A stretch of 64,000 bases of DNA, taken from contig CM073328.1 in NCBI GenBank assembly GCA_037043015.1, positions 235,409 to 299,408 on the forward strand, written 5' to 3'. This document shows, piece after piece, positions 26,501-38,144 of the stretch. This stretch comes from Bryum argenteum (lineage: Eukaryota; Streptophyta; Bryopsida; Bryales; Bryaceae). The notes beneath the pieces were generated by a model, which saw nothing but the letters and a program-made list of their open reading frames with translations, did not search any database and was not told where the DNA came from. A program made the position numbers and the translations under genes. Positions within the stretch are counted from its first letter, which is position 1; each line of letters opens with the position of its first letter.

Positions 26501-29500
26501 GCATTAAGCGACACAGCCGTTGGGACCTGTCTCAAGTGAGGCCTGATAGATCGCTTAGATTGCTTTGTTTTCATCTATTCCGAGGATTGTTTATCAAAGT
26601 TCTGTTCATGTGGGAGACTTTGGCTGAAACTGTTATCTTTGCTTCAATGCATGCCACATTTGCAGTTCACGAGTGGATTGAATATGTATCTCCTCATAAG
26701 ACCTTCTTCTCGTTTGTGTTGTAGGTGAAGGCTGTTCAAGCAACGCGATTTCTCTTGCAACAAACTGCTATAGAAATTTTCTTCACCAGTTCTATCCCTC
26801 CTGTGTTTTTTAACTTTCCTACTCAGAGGCTTTCAAAGGATATTGGTTTGATGATAGTTGATCTCCACAATGGTCGGGGCTCCGGGAAGTCGGGTTCAAG
26901 AGGTAAAGAACATATAATTGACTACATTGATAGAAGGAAGGCCATCGAACTCGCTGAGGACGCAAGGAAGCAGTGGCGTCGCCGAGAGATGAGCAACTTC
27001 GATTACCTTGTGACTCTCAACACGCTGGCTGGGAGATCTTACAATGACACAACTCAGTATCCAGTCTTGCCTTGGATCCTGTCAGACTATACTTCAGATA
27101 AATTGGATCTCAGCAATGGTTCCTCTTTCCGTGACTTGTCGAAGCCTGTCGGTGCTCTGGACCAGAAACGATTTGAGGTAACCTCTCGCTATCCATTTCC
27201 TTCTCTTTCGTATTCTTCTTTCAGGTTATGGCTGATTATGCTGCTGTATTAGCATGACGTTCTGGCGTATTCTTCTTAAGTAGCCTGATATCTGTGTTCC
27301 TGTGTAAGGTGTTTGAGGAGAGATATCAAAATTTCTCAGATCCTGACATTCCAAGGTAATCCTTAGTCTTATGGTTTCTTGCTTCGTTGTTTGGATGTTA
27401 CCATTCATGGTTCATCTGGAAGTTTCTAACCTAAGTTAGTCTTTTGTATTTAAATATGCCGCTTTATGGAATTGAATTGTGACGCTGTAAAGTGTGGATG
27501 TTATTGGTGCGTTGAACATTTAAAAAGATTAATACTAAGTTCATAAATTGACGCAGCTTCTTCTATGGATCTCATTATTCAAGTACGGGGATTCTCCTAT
27601 TTTATCTACTTCGTCTTGAGCCCTTTACTCTCCTGCATCGGCAACTTCAGGTACCATTTAAAGTCGAGTCTGTAAATTCTGAAATAATCTGTACCCAGGG
27701 TTTTTCCCTCTTTTATTGATTTGGTGAAATAGCATCGCAGACTTGGAACCCTGTCCATTTCGGTTAAGTTGTGATTCGATTCCATGTTTTGAGTTGATTT
27801 GATTAAGTGCAGAATTTAGTTGGTGTTAAGCACAGTATGCTGTCAGCTAATATCGCACCATCTGGCAGGGAGGCAAGTTGGACCATGCAGACCGCCTTTT
27901 CCATAGTGTTGAAAGTGCCTACCGAAATTGTCTAACCAACTCTAGTGACGTCAAAGAGCTAGTGCCAGAGTTTTTTTACCTTCCCGAGTTTCTAGTTAAC
28001 AGTAACGATTATTATCTTGGTGTCAAGCAAGATGGGGAGACAATGGGAGATGTGCTTCTACCCCCTTGGGCGAAGGTAGAAACCCAAGGCTTTCGATGCA
28101 GATTTTGGCTGTGCTTTGCTAGTGTATCTGTGGTTTTCTTTTACTTTTTATTCCGCTCGACATTGGGTACGAGGATGTTGAGGCGAAATTTTTGTGGGTG
28201 CGTTGTGATCTCACAGAATTCTCCTGAACTGTTCATTCAACTGAATAGGGAAGCTTTGGAGAGCGAGTACGTTAGTGACCATATCCATGAATGGATCGAT
28301 TTGATATTTGGTTACAAGCAACGAGGACGTCCAGCTGTTGAAGTAAGTGTTTATTTCAATCTGAGTTTCTTATTTCTCTTAATATCAGTGGAGCGGAAGG
28401 TCTCGATGCGGATGGGCCATCTAAACCCGGTATCAGGCATCCTTGAAACTGATATTTTTGTTCATGACTTTGTATTTACGGAATTTGTCGGCTTCATTAC
28501 CGGGGACGAATCATGTCAAGGATGCTTCGCATGCGTTTGGACATTGTGGTTAAACGTATCTCTTGGAAAGCCAGTAACAGATATGGGCAATCTATAGAGT
28601 CTGATCTGATGAAAGCTCCCGTTGAGCCGAAGGAGAGTGACACTTGTAAAAGTCCACGACATCACTTCTTTTCATTTACCTTATAGAACGCCTTACTGCC
28701 ATCATGCTTACTTGTGTACCGCTACATACAGGCTGCGAATGTGTTCTACCATTTGACGTATGAAGGAGCAGTGGACCTGGCAGCTATGGACGACTGTTTG
28801 GAACGGGCTGCTATTGAGGATCAGATAGCGAATTTTGGTCAAACACCTATTCAATTGTTTAGAAAGAAGCATCCTAAAAGAGGACCAGCACAGCCTATTG
28901 CACGCCCTCTTTACTACGCCCCTGCTTCCATCACATTGACATCTACTATTCCTGCACAGTCTCCATCTCCTGGCCAGAAAGTGACGAAGGTCATATTTGT
29001 TGGGCTTATTGATGGGCTGGTGGTAACCATCAATAAGAGCCTCGCTGTGGTAGTGCGGACATGGATTACACCGGCACTACAGAATTTCACATTCTCCTCC
29101 TCCCAGGTGCATGCCAAATACTCGTTCTCAGTAGTTTGCTTGTTTCTGGACAGACGATTTTGATCATCGGCTTATGTTCAACAGTTTTCTCACATCATGT
29201 ATTTCATCAATATACTGCAGGACTCTTATTTCGGGATCGGCCAGGACGTTGTTTTGAGCCGGAAGATCTATGGCCCCATTGTCGACGATGTTTCACTTGA
29301 TTCGTGCTGCTTTGGCACGCTCTTAGTGCGCTCTTCGTCTTTCTTGTTAACCTGTGGTCACTGGGATAACAGTTTCAAGGTTATTTCTTTGGATGGAGGA
29401 GACATGGTTCAGAGCAACAGCCAGCACAAGGATGTTGTCACATCTCTGTCAGGTTGTGTTCTCGATGTATTACTGCGTGTTCTGTATGATATTTTGTTCG

Positions 29501-30349
29501 GTCAGCATCGTAATTGTTTTTGTCTCGTAGCTTGTATTGTTCGTGTACTTGTCAATTTGACTACTATCATCAACAAACCGAGGATCTTACTCCTTTCATC
29601 CAAAGTCTGGGAGATGACAGCGGATCTGTGTTGATGGTCTTGCAGTTGCTGTGGATGGTAGTGTGGTCGTTACTGGCAGTCGAGATACTACTGTGATGGT
29701 TTGGGATATTGAGCATACCAGCATCAGCACGAGAAGGCTCGGAAGTATCAAAGATTCGTTAACGGAGAAGCATCGAAAATCGGACACGGTGGTGATATCT
29801 GACAAACCTCGACATGTTCTTTGTGGGCATGATGATGCTATCACATCCGTTGCTGTTCGAGTGGAGTTAGATGTGGTTGTAAGTGGTTCAAAGGATGCCT
29901 CGTGCATATTTCACACCTTACGAACCGGTCGGTATGTGAGGTCTATCACACATCCTAATGGATGCCCTGTTACAAACCTGAAGGTTTCACAACATGGTCT
30001 AGTTGTTGTTTATTCACATGAAGACCTAAGTCTTCATGTATGCTCCATCAATGGGAAGTGGCTGGCAGAGACAGACGTCAAGGGCCGGTTGAACTGCATG
30101 GACATCAGTCACTGTGGACATTTTCTAGTGTGTGGGGGAGATCAAGGTCAGGTCCTGGTATTTAAACTCCAATCTCTGGAAGTCGTACGTCGGTATGAAG
30201 GAGCAGGAGTGGCGGTTACCTCTCTCACGGTTACTCCCGAAGACTGTTTCCTTGTAGGCACTCACGATGGGGCTCTTTTAGTGTTCTCTTTGGAGTTTCA
30301 GTACCCTAAGAAAGCAGGATTCTTCGCCAAAGGCATGTTCGGTAGGTAG
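10620..30349 (+). CDS. very large BEACH-domain protein, plant BCHC / neurobeachin type
   Basis: About 39 coding exons with GT-AG borders run from 10,620 to the stop codon at 30,347-30,349. Order: alpha-helical (armadillo-like) N-terminal region, a concanavalin A/LamG-like domain, a second helical region, PH-BEACH, BEACH and C-terminal WD40 repeats. This is the architecture of LYST/neurobeachin proteins, large cytosolic scaffolds in vesicle and organelle traffic. The block [20 protein letters not shown] (in exon 23,706-24,118) and the ending [20 protein letters not shown] resemble the plant BCHC subgroup rather than SPIRRIG (BCHA). The final residues are FFAKGMFGR. The N-terminus is unresolved, and exons near 11,650-11,870, 16,200-16,320 and 18,400 are uncertain. 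I saw no frame breaks in the conserved exons. Which BEACH subgroup is inference. Confidence 0.9.
18030..19251 (+). other. BEACH gene: concanavalin A-like (LamG-type) domain exons
   Basis: Exons 18030-18222, about 18400-18589 and 18930-19251. The first encodes [20 protein letters not shown], the second WYHLCVTHN...[11 protein letters not shown], and the third [16 protein letters not shown]. This series of beta-strand motifs ([27 protein letters not shown]) is the usual jelly-roll insert of neurobeachin/LYST proteins. Confidence 0.8.
19521..26038 (+). other. BEACH gene: central helical region
   Basis: Exons 19521-19973, 20116-20453, 20738-20926, 21200-21451, 21635-21904, 22175-22401, 22811-22987, ~23270-23425, 23706-24118, 24275-24480, 24686-24907, 25226-25536 and 25866-26038. 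Conserved pieces include [58 protein letters not shown] and [17 protein letters not shown]. The last exon is acidic and low complexity, a linker before the PH domain. Confidence 0.78.
26210..26535 (+). other. BEACH gene: PH-BEACH domain exon
   Basis: Encodes [20 protein letters not shown], then YGEFIVEG, and ends [13 protein letters not shown]. The K-V-x-G-R-L-E-I strand pattern is the start of the PH-like domain that packs against BEACH in this family. Confidence 0.85.
26725..28341 (+). other. BEACH gene: BEACH domain exons
   Basis: Exons 26725-27177, 27309-27354, 27557-27650, 27869-28075 and 28216-28341. They encode [73 protein letters not shown], and [19 protein letters not shown]. All are hallmark BEACH blocks in the right order; the domain finishes in the next exon (28,732 on). 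Confidence 0.93.
28732..30349 (+). other. BEACH gene: end of BEACH domain and WD40 repeats
   Basis: Exons 28732-29105, 29220-29451 and ~29645-30349. They encode [68 protein letters not shown] and [15 protein letters not shown]. These are GH...WD-type blades of a C-terminal beta-propeller. Confidence 0.9.
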
Positions 30350-31845
30350 CTGGCTGTATCTGAATGAGGAAGTATTGCAGATCTCGGTTGCTTGCATCAA
30401 CTGGGATGTGATATATCCTGCGCAGGTGAGTTTTTTCCTGGCATCCAAATTTGTGTGGTTGGCACGAACCTGTCAGGTGTTCATCTTGGTTTATGGTGTC
30501 CATACTTGCAGTTCAAGTGCGGTAATCTGTTCCTTTATACTTGCATGAACTTGGTGGTTACACTAATGGAGTGGATGATGCTGGCTATGCTGTGCTAGGT
30601 TCAGCGAGGAAAAGGTGGATCATTTAGAAAACTGGAACTACACAAATCGTCCTGCGTTGCTGATTTCAAGATGTGGGTAGAAAGCTTTGTTTAATATAGC
30701 GTGAAATCCAATTCCACGTTCAGAATGTGAACGTTGGGTGAAAGTATGTACAGATTCTTTAACTTGTATTTGCAGCTGTTGCTTGCTGCGGCTGACTGAA
30801 AATTGACGTATTTGAGTACTCTGAAGTCATAGTCTGGTAGGGTGCGTGGAATTCGTCCCCCTCCCTTGCATGGCACTGCACATGTATCTGACAATGGATG
30901 TTGGAAGAGAATGCCCTTGGAAATTTTAGAAACTATTGGGAACAGAGTGCCGAACATCTCTCGAGGTCTTGTGTGCGAAATGTCTAAGTCAAATATCCAT
31001 ATGTAAGGAACCACGGAGCCTAAACTGAAAAAGCTCAAAATTCTCGCATCATGGAGGATTCTTGAACCAGGATTAGACGACGTATCCGGCAACTACAGCC
31101 CGCATCGAACTTTGGTACAACTTCAGCTCTACAGACACGTGTCGATGGTCAAAAATTTCTCAAGATGCTGAGCCTTTCAGCCAACAAGAAGCCAAAGAAG
31201 GATGATTCTTTCAAAAATTATCATTGGGCAGTGTCGCGGACTTTATCAAAGGTGACACTTGAACTTCGCAGAAGAACAGAAGCTTGTACATAGATTGGCC
31301 TCAAATTGCCTACAGTAGTACGTGGAATGAAAGGCGACCGTCTCCGTATATTGACCAGAAGAGTTTTCGTCTATCTGCCGAGTGACTCAAGCAAGGCTTC
31401 TGATCCTTACTTGATTACGGAGACCTAAGGTCCTTTCAGCTAGTAGCAAACCTCGAGTACACCACTCAAGCAAGGCTTCTGATCCTTATTTGATTGCGGA
31501 GACCTAAGGCCCTTTCAGCTAGTAGCAAACCTCGAGTACACCACTCAAGCAAGGCTTCTGATCCTTATTTGATTGCGGAGACCTAAGGCCCTTTCAGCTA
31601 GTAGCAAAATCTCGAGTACACCACGCACGCTTAAAGACGGGTACCGAGCTGTATTACGCCGAATCAAGCTGCTTGCATGCGTCAGTGTGATCCGCAAGGG
31701 CTACCATTGTTCCAAGAGTAACTCAGGAAGGATAGAGTAATATGGGCTAACTTAGTTCCCAATATTATCCCATTGAAAACAGCCAGGTTCCCCATCTGTA
31801 CTATCCAGTTTAACGACTGTTCTGCTCGGCCTGCACGGCCTCTGC
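30350..31845. other. 3' flank of the BEACH gene and intergenic DNA
   Basis: Beyond the BEACH stop codon and its presumed 3' UTR I see no gene. The main structure is the 79-bp triplicate at 31385-31622, listed separately. Confidence 0.6.
31385..31622 (+). repeat. 79-bp tandem triplicate
   Basis: Units start at 31385, 31464 and 31543 with ACTCAAGCAAGGCTTCTGAT and include CTTTCAGCTAGTAGCAAA and CTCGAGTACACC. Copies 2 and 3 are nearly identical, while copy 1 differs at a few positions, so the array probably grew by recent duplication of one unit. Confidence 0.92.
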
Positions 31846-32865
31846 CTAGTCTAATGCCCCTATTTTACCTGCCCTAAATATTCCAAATTTGGAGGTAGTC
31901 GAATACCGATAGGAAATTCCGTTTTTGTCCAGGAGCTCACCGAGCAACTGCCGGAACCTCTCCGGGTCAGTCGTCTCGCATTCGATCTCGTAGGTGGTTC
32001 CAAACGCGTATTGCGTTTCATCCAGCTCCAATTGTACATTCTCCCAGTTGTACACGTTGCGCACATTCCGGAACCCGCCCAGGCACACGAACTGGTCGCA
32101 CTCGTACTCACGGACGATGTGTTGAAGCAGCTTGCAGTCGGAACGCACAAGCTGAGAGGGGTCTGTGACGCACGATCTTCCTAACGCAACGTCTATGTCC
32201 TCCTCAACCTGCAATAATAGAAAGAGAATGAGACTTATGGACATGGAAGGATGTGAATGCCAGAATGTACGTTGACAAGGCTTCAACCCGAGAGGCATTA
32301 CAGCAGCGTCATGTCACATTGCAGGGAGCACAGCTAGCAAGAAAATCCCACTGGGCACCAAGGAGGATTTTCCAGAGCCACGACAGAGTGGAAGTAACAA
32401 AAGGAGGGAGGAAGCGAAGGGAAGTGATAGCCGTGGCAGGAGCTGGCGGTGCAGAAGGGCCAGGCACACGTGCGAGAGGGCAGGAGTGGAGAGGAAGGGA
32501 GGGAGGGAGGGAGGGAGGGAGGGAGGGAGAGGAACGAGGACAATCAGGCGGAGGGGCAGAGCCAGGGAGGGCAGGAAAGAAGAGGAGAAGGGGGAGAAGG
32601 GAGGTGGAGAATGGAGTTGTACCTCAGAGCCACGGCTAATACCGTCGATAATGACAGCCTTGCCCTTGAGTGTAACAACGCAGCGCTGGTCGCCGTTGTA
32701 GAAGCGAAGGCGGAGCACCATGCGCTTGGAGCTGAGTTGGTGGGCGGCGCCATCAAAGAAGACATTCTCCTGCACATGGGTGATCTGGTGCGAGGGGGCC
32801 AGCAACGCCGCCACAGACTGGTGCGCAGCGGCATCGGCCAGACGGATCTTCACCTCCACCTCCAT
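31846..32865 (-). CDS. TTM3: CYTH-domain triphosphate tunnel metalloenzyme (tripolyphosphatase), TTM3-like
   Basis: Two exons, 32623-32865 and 31846-32208, give a 201-residue protein. It starts MEVEVKIRL, the ExExK signature at the N-terminus of CYTH enzymes, followed by QENVFFDGAAHQLSSKRMVL (tunnel strands rich in Arg/Lys), CVVTLKGKA, CLGGFRNVRNVYNWENVQLE, LDETQYAFGTTYEIECET and the end FGIFRAGKI. The alternating charged beta strands build a tunnel that binds triphosphate with divalent metal. Length and motifs match Arabidopsis TTM3 (about 210 residues), which hydrolyses tripolyphosphate. The intron is unusually purine-rich on the plus strand. In Arabidopsis TTM3 shares a transcript with CDC26; I see no CDC26-like frame upstream here. 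Confidence 0.93.
32497..32529 (+). repeat. (GGGA)n microsatellite in the TTM intron
   Basis: About eight GGGA units on the plus strand, embedded in a longer purine-rich region (32,390-32,610). The gene's transcript carries the C/T-rich complement. The plus strand could form a G-quadruplex. Confidence 0.9.
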
Positions 32866-34504
32866 TGCAAGAGTCACAGTAAGCAAGGCAAGGCAAGGCA
32901 GAAGAAGGAGCAGCCACAAGCAACAGCCAGCCCCGCCAGCCGGAATGGCCACGGGAGTTGAGCAGAACACGCCCACACACGTTCCAGTCCGACATCCACC
33001 TTGCACGCACCCAAACAGCCTCTGGTGGCAGATTCGCACCCCAGCCAATACGCAGGGACGATCGGGCAGCTCACACCGAAAATACTACTGTACCTCCAAT
33101 CCCACAATAAGGGTTCAATGGGCCGCCCTCTTGTAGAGAATTAATCAAGAATGGACCAATCCTCCCATGTGTTGACATGCTTTGTACAAGGAAAGACAAG
33201 GCAGTGGCGCCACTTCGTTACTTTAGCTCCATTCCATGTTATAGTTTATTATGGAATATTTTAGTAATTGAAATCAAGAATCTTACGTTCTTGTAGCTGT
33301 CAAATTTTGAAGTAACTTATCCCCCTTACATAATGATGTAATCTTAGCAAACTGGCCTTCATGTTTTATGGAAGGCCTATAACGCTAATCTGAAGAAAAG
33401 GACCAATCACATTAGAGGAGTTTACCCTTCATTGACCCCATCAACAGCATTGCTCCCTATGTAAAGTGGGCATAAGAATAAGAAAAACCTCGGACATGAG
33501 AAACAAGTAAAAATTTTGAGAGATATTGTGGAGGGGACAACTCACGATAAAGGATAGAGGTTTCATGATCGTGAGTTTACTATATAATTTGCAAAAGAAT
33601 ATTAAAAATGAACAACAAGATTCAATCCTCTATTAAGTTTTAGAACTATTCTACAGTAACCTTCTACATTCTAAAGTTGATTGTCTAAACCAATTGAGAA
33701 GTGAGAAATATTCCTCAATTTTAGAATATATGGTGTGGTCTTCAATAAAACTACATATTGGTATCAATAAGCACTTTGATTCATAGTAGCTTTACCTTGA
33801 TAAGAAGGCAAGTAAGTCAAATGACCAGTAATTCACCTCAAATTGTGAGAGTCATGTAAATAGGCAAACCCTAAAGTGATCATGCAACCGTTTTCTACAC
33901 CTCCAGTAGGGGAATGAGTGTTCTTTCACTAAGAATGACCTCAAACCAGCAAGGAAGGTGGTAAGGTACTCATGAGGCTAGTGTGGACTGGGTGCTGCCT
34001 AATAAGAACATGGGTTAGGGAGCTCTTGTGCTCACATGTGCAGAAGAGGGAAATAAAAATTGGTCTCTTGTTGAAAATTAGGAAAGTGTCACCCAATAAG
34101 GGGCTTTGCATTAGCCTTGAGATTCTAAGTGGTTCTGTCTTTCTTTACAGACAGTGAAGAAAAAGGTGTGACCATAATCTGCAAAAATATTATTGCTGAA
34201 TCAAATGAGTAGTTTACGGGAGTGGCTGAAGTGGCTGAATAAGGAAGTGGCTGAAGCCCCGAAGCCTTGCTTGGACGACGCAGGGGAGATTCAGAGGCAG
34301 AAGTGAGCGCAGCAGCGTCGTGGGCGGGCTGTCGAGTCCCTTTCTTACTCCCTGTGATTTCAGGTCCATGTCCGTCTTTGCCCGTCTTCGTCGTCTTCCG
34401 GTCCCCTCTGCACTCACTGCTCGCGGCCTCCCTCTAGCAGCTCAGTCCTTCCTTCCTTCACTGACCCCCATCTATTCTCCTCTTGCATTGCGTTTGTGCT
34501 AGCT
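32866..34504. other. divergent intergenic region between TTM and IGPS genes
   Basis: Promoter DNA for two divergent genes with an AT-rich middle (33,200-34,200). I see no gene. Bases 34,260-34,504 are pyrimidine-rich and are the likely 5' UTR of the IGPS gene. Confidence 0.6.
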
Positions 34505-37500
34505 ATGGCGCTCCAATTTTCTCTCCGCCCCTCTGCCTCTTCCCTCTTCCTTGCGTCCCTCAACTCCAATTCTTCCCCTTCCCCTTCCCCCTCCGTGTGC
34601 GTGCCCTTCGCCTCTTTCTCTCCCTTCAAAGGCCCCTCCCTGTCTTTCCATTGCGCCGCCAACGCCAAATTTCTCATGGACCATTCACGCCCCTCTGTGT
34701 CGTGCGCTGCTTCTCCTGTAAGCTTCCACCTGTTTGGCCTTCCACTCTTTCTCCCATTTTCACCAGCAAGTCAGTGCAATTTGCCACTATACTAGAGATG
34801 GCAATGTCAATGTCGTGGTGCTTTTTCTCTGCGATTCTCGACTGAAGCCTTTCGCTTCATTCCTATGCCAATTCATAGGGTGGTTCTTTGTTTAACTCCG
34901 TTGTTAGTCGTGGGTCAATGATACGAAGCTACGAAGCGAATTATCCTAATGCGAATCAGCGCTGAGAAGGCGCTATCTGTACGAAAGTTTTTGTGAGGGA
35001 TGAAATGGATCCGTGTTCTGCTATCTAAGGCTACCCTAATACGTCTGGGGAAGTATAAATGCCGCTGAGAAAGCCACGTACAGCTCATTCTAGGGTTATA
35101 GTAAGAGCATCTATTGCAATTGCGTGTATCAAGGCCTGTCACTCTCCCCTGGCTCTGTTGCTTTCCACTTTTCAGCTAGCCGTGATCGCTTACTGTTTTT
35201 CAGTTTTCTGTATTCAGTCCGATTCCGCGGATGCCGCAGTCCCTGATCCTACACCAACGGTTTTGGAGTTCCAGCCTTCGAGTAACATGCCAGTAATGCC
35301 ACCAGAATGGAAAGAGAGAGAAGAAAAGAGGAAAGCTGAGGAGGCATTGCGGAACACTCAGGGTATCAACATTCGGCGTCGACCAGTAACAGGTCCGCCT
35401 ATCCACAACGTAGGCCCCTTCCAGTTCAAGATACAGAGCGAAGGCAATATTCCTCGCAATATTTTGGAGGAAATTGTCTGGCACAAGGATGTGGAAGTTG
35501 CTCAGGTAGAGGCCAGTATTTTTGGGTTGCAATTGCCGTTGTTTGAAGCTTTTGTTGGTCAAGTGTATAAATTTGGCATGTTGTGTTAAATTTTGTGGTC
35601 GTCAATAGCTTATGTCATGCTTTGAAGTGTATGCTCACTGGTATTCTGTAAGCGTCAGAAACTGAAATCCTTGCGATCAATGCCTGCTTGCTTTTGCAGA
35701 TGAAGGAGAGGACTCCTCTTACCGCTCTAGCGAAGGCGATGGCAGGGGTTGGCCCCACTTTGGATTTTGTGGGAGCTCTGAGAGAAAGGATGGCAGAGAC
35801 TGGGTACCCGGCATTGATCGCGGAAGTCAAGAAAGCGTCACCAAGCCGTGGCGTCATCCAGCCTAATTTCGACCCAGTAATGATGTTCACCAGTGAAACC
35901 CCTTTTTGTATCGTAGTTGATGGGATGTCTCTTCAGACCCATATTGTGTAGACTAGTTTTAAACGTATTCGTCTCCCGCTTACCTCATCAATATTCAAGG
36001 GGCGTCTCATTGGATTTGCGCATATTCATCGAGTTTGTTATAGGATTCTGCATTGTGATGATTCAATACGCCAGTGACCTATTGTTGCTAGCAGAGTTAA
36101 TGTGGTGTTTCCCTCAGAGCTTGAAGAAGCCCTGTCTGCACGGATGTATCTTGTCAATCATGTTTCTCACTGGGCCGTGCCCAACGCAGGTACGAATTGC
36201 ACAAGGCTATGAGAAAGGTGGAGCTGCTTGTTTGAGTGTACTGACAGACTCGAAGTATTTCCAAGGAGGATTTGAGAACTTGAGGTTAATCCGAGATGCT
36301 GGGGTTCAGGTTTGTTTGTACCTACAATTTAGATGACGTGTGTCAAAATCGCTCACGAGGGGATATTTCAGTCTTAGTGGAAGAAGTGTTTATGAGCTCA
36401 TTGTGGATGTTCTTCTTGGATTTGATCTTTCATAGCTTTTGAAATCGATCGCTTAGCTTCCTTTGCTTTTGTATTTTGTGTAATATATACGCTTCTTTAT
36501 CACTGAAAAGCCTTCTTGATTATTACAGTGCCCGCTCTTGTGCAAAGAGTTCATCATTGATGCGTGGCAAATCTATAAGGCACGCGTCAGCGGTGCTGAT
36601 GCTATCCTTTTGATAGCAGCGGTCCTACCTGATCAAGATCTTGCTTACATGAGCAAGATTGCAAAGGCTCTGGGCATGGCTGCTCTTATTGAGGTATGCA
36701 CAATTATTATAACTAACATACCACCCGAAGGCTAGTCCGCGTTGACTTGAACCGGAAGTGTGAGATTGTAGTGAGAAGTAAGAGCTGTTGAGGTTGTACA
36801 AAGTTACTACCGTAATGTTCTTATTCCATCGCAACCCCTAAAAGAGGAAGGCCTAAATTCTATGTGTTACCCTCAAGCCTGCCCTCTTTCAATGCTATCT
36901 CAATGCAAGGTGTTTATTTTTCTGTCATGGGTGCATTTTGAAGTATGTTAATGTAGATCCAGTACCTAAGCTGTACACGTACATGTGCACCAAAACTTTA
37001 AATTAGATTCATTGGAAATCCATACTTTAGATCATGCCTTCTTGAGTTCTGAAGCATTTTTTTTATTGGGTTTGCGCTTTTCCATATTTGATTGCTCACA
37101 TTGGTTATAACAATCACTGTTGTTGAGCATGTAGTCTTTATAGTTGACTTCAAAGTGTGTTTCATCAGGTACACAGTGAGCGGGAGTTGAAGCGGGTTTT
37201 AGGCCTGCCCAATGTAGAGCTTATTGGCATCAACAATCGTAGTTTAGGTATGTCATTCCAATACATTACCTGCTGTAGACGGGGACTGTCTGGTCAACTT
37301 CAAGCAGTCTCTAAATTCAACACTTCTTTATCTAAATTTATATACCCGTCCTCAATGTTCTTGCTCTTTTCGTGGGGAGTTTATTCATTTCCATAGCTGT
37401 ATGCAATTTGTGTTTGTTCATGACAACCATGAATTTCAAGAAGATTAGAGAGGGTAGTGATGACTATCATATGTTGCGGTGATGAACTTTATTAGGAGAT

Positions 37501-38144
37501 CGAAACTTGCAGAGCACATCATTGTGTCGTTCATGTCAAGGATACAAAACAACCTGATTTTCTGCTCTACAGAGACTTTCAAGGTGGACATCAACAACAC
37601 AGTAAATCTCTTGAAAGGAGAACTTGGAGAACAAATTCGTGAGAGAGATATCATTGTGAGTATTTTCTGGCGGAGAGTTCATTTTCTGAATCTCTGTTGT
37701 TGTAGCATCATGTTCCTTGCACGAGGGAGAATACTCTTAGGTTTGATTATTTTTCAGTAGTTTTTTATTTGGGACACTCGAAAAAGGTTTACTTAAAATT
37801 TCCTGGCATGTTTCAATGCGTGCTTGTCAGGTGGTTGGAGAATCTGGGTTGTTTGTACCGGAAGATATCGCGTTGGTTCGGCAAGCAGGAGTTGGTGCGG
37901 TATGTGAATTGCTACCGTTCTGATGCCAATGATCGCATGTCTTCATTTGAAAGACCTTCATGTTGATGGCAGTGGACATCTTGAAAATATGTTTTAAGCT
38001 CATGTGAACTAAGTGGGTCGCCGGGGGTTTATTGGGGAACAGGTTCTTGTAGGGGAGTCTTTGGTGAAGCAAGACGATCCTTGCGCAGGCATCGGTAAGC
38101 TGTTTGGCGAAGACATATCTAGGAGAAAAGCATCTTTGGCATAA
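34505..38144 (+). CDS. IGPS: indole-3-glycerol phosphate synthase, plastid precursor
   Basis: Nine exons: 34505-34717, 35218-35505, 35700-35876, 36190-36309, 36529-36693, 37169-37247, 37573-37655, 37831-37899 and 38043-38144 give 431 residues with all phases consistent. It closes the ring of carboxyphenylamino-deoxyribulose phosphate to indole-glycerol phosphate (EC 4.1.1.48), the fourth reaction specific to tryptophan synthesis. The first ~71 residues are Ser/Pro-rich with few acidic residues, a plastid transit peptide. The TIM-barrel follows: [31 protein letters not shown] (with catalytic lysine), [77 protein letters not shown] and [13 protein letters not shown]. All conserved blocks are intact. 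The start was chosen for the transit peptide. Confidence 0.97.

Noticed and set aside
32314-33048. 244-codon minus-strand frame running through the TTM gene
   Set aside because: It is TTM exon 1 read on into the pyrimidine-rich intron and upstream leader; the splice donor at 32,622 and the MEVEVKIRL start define the true coding part.
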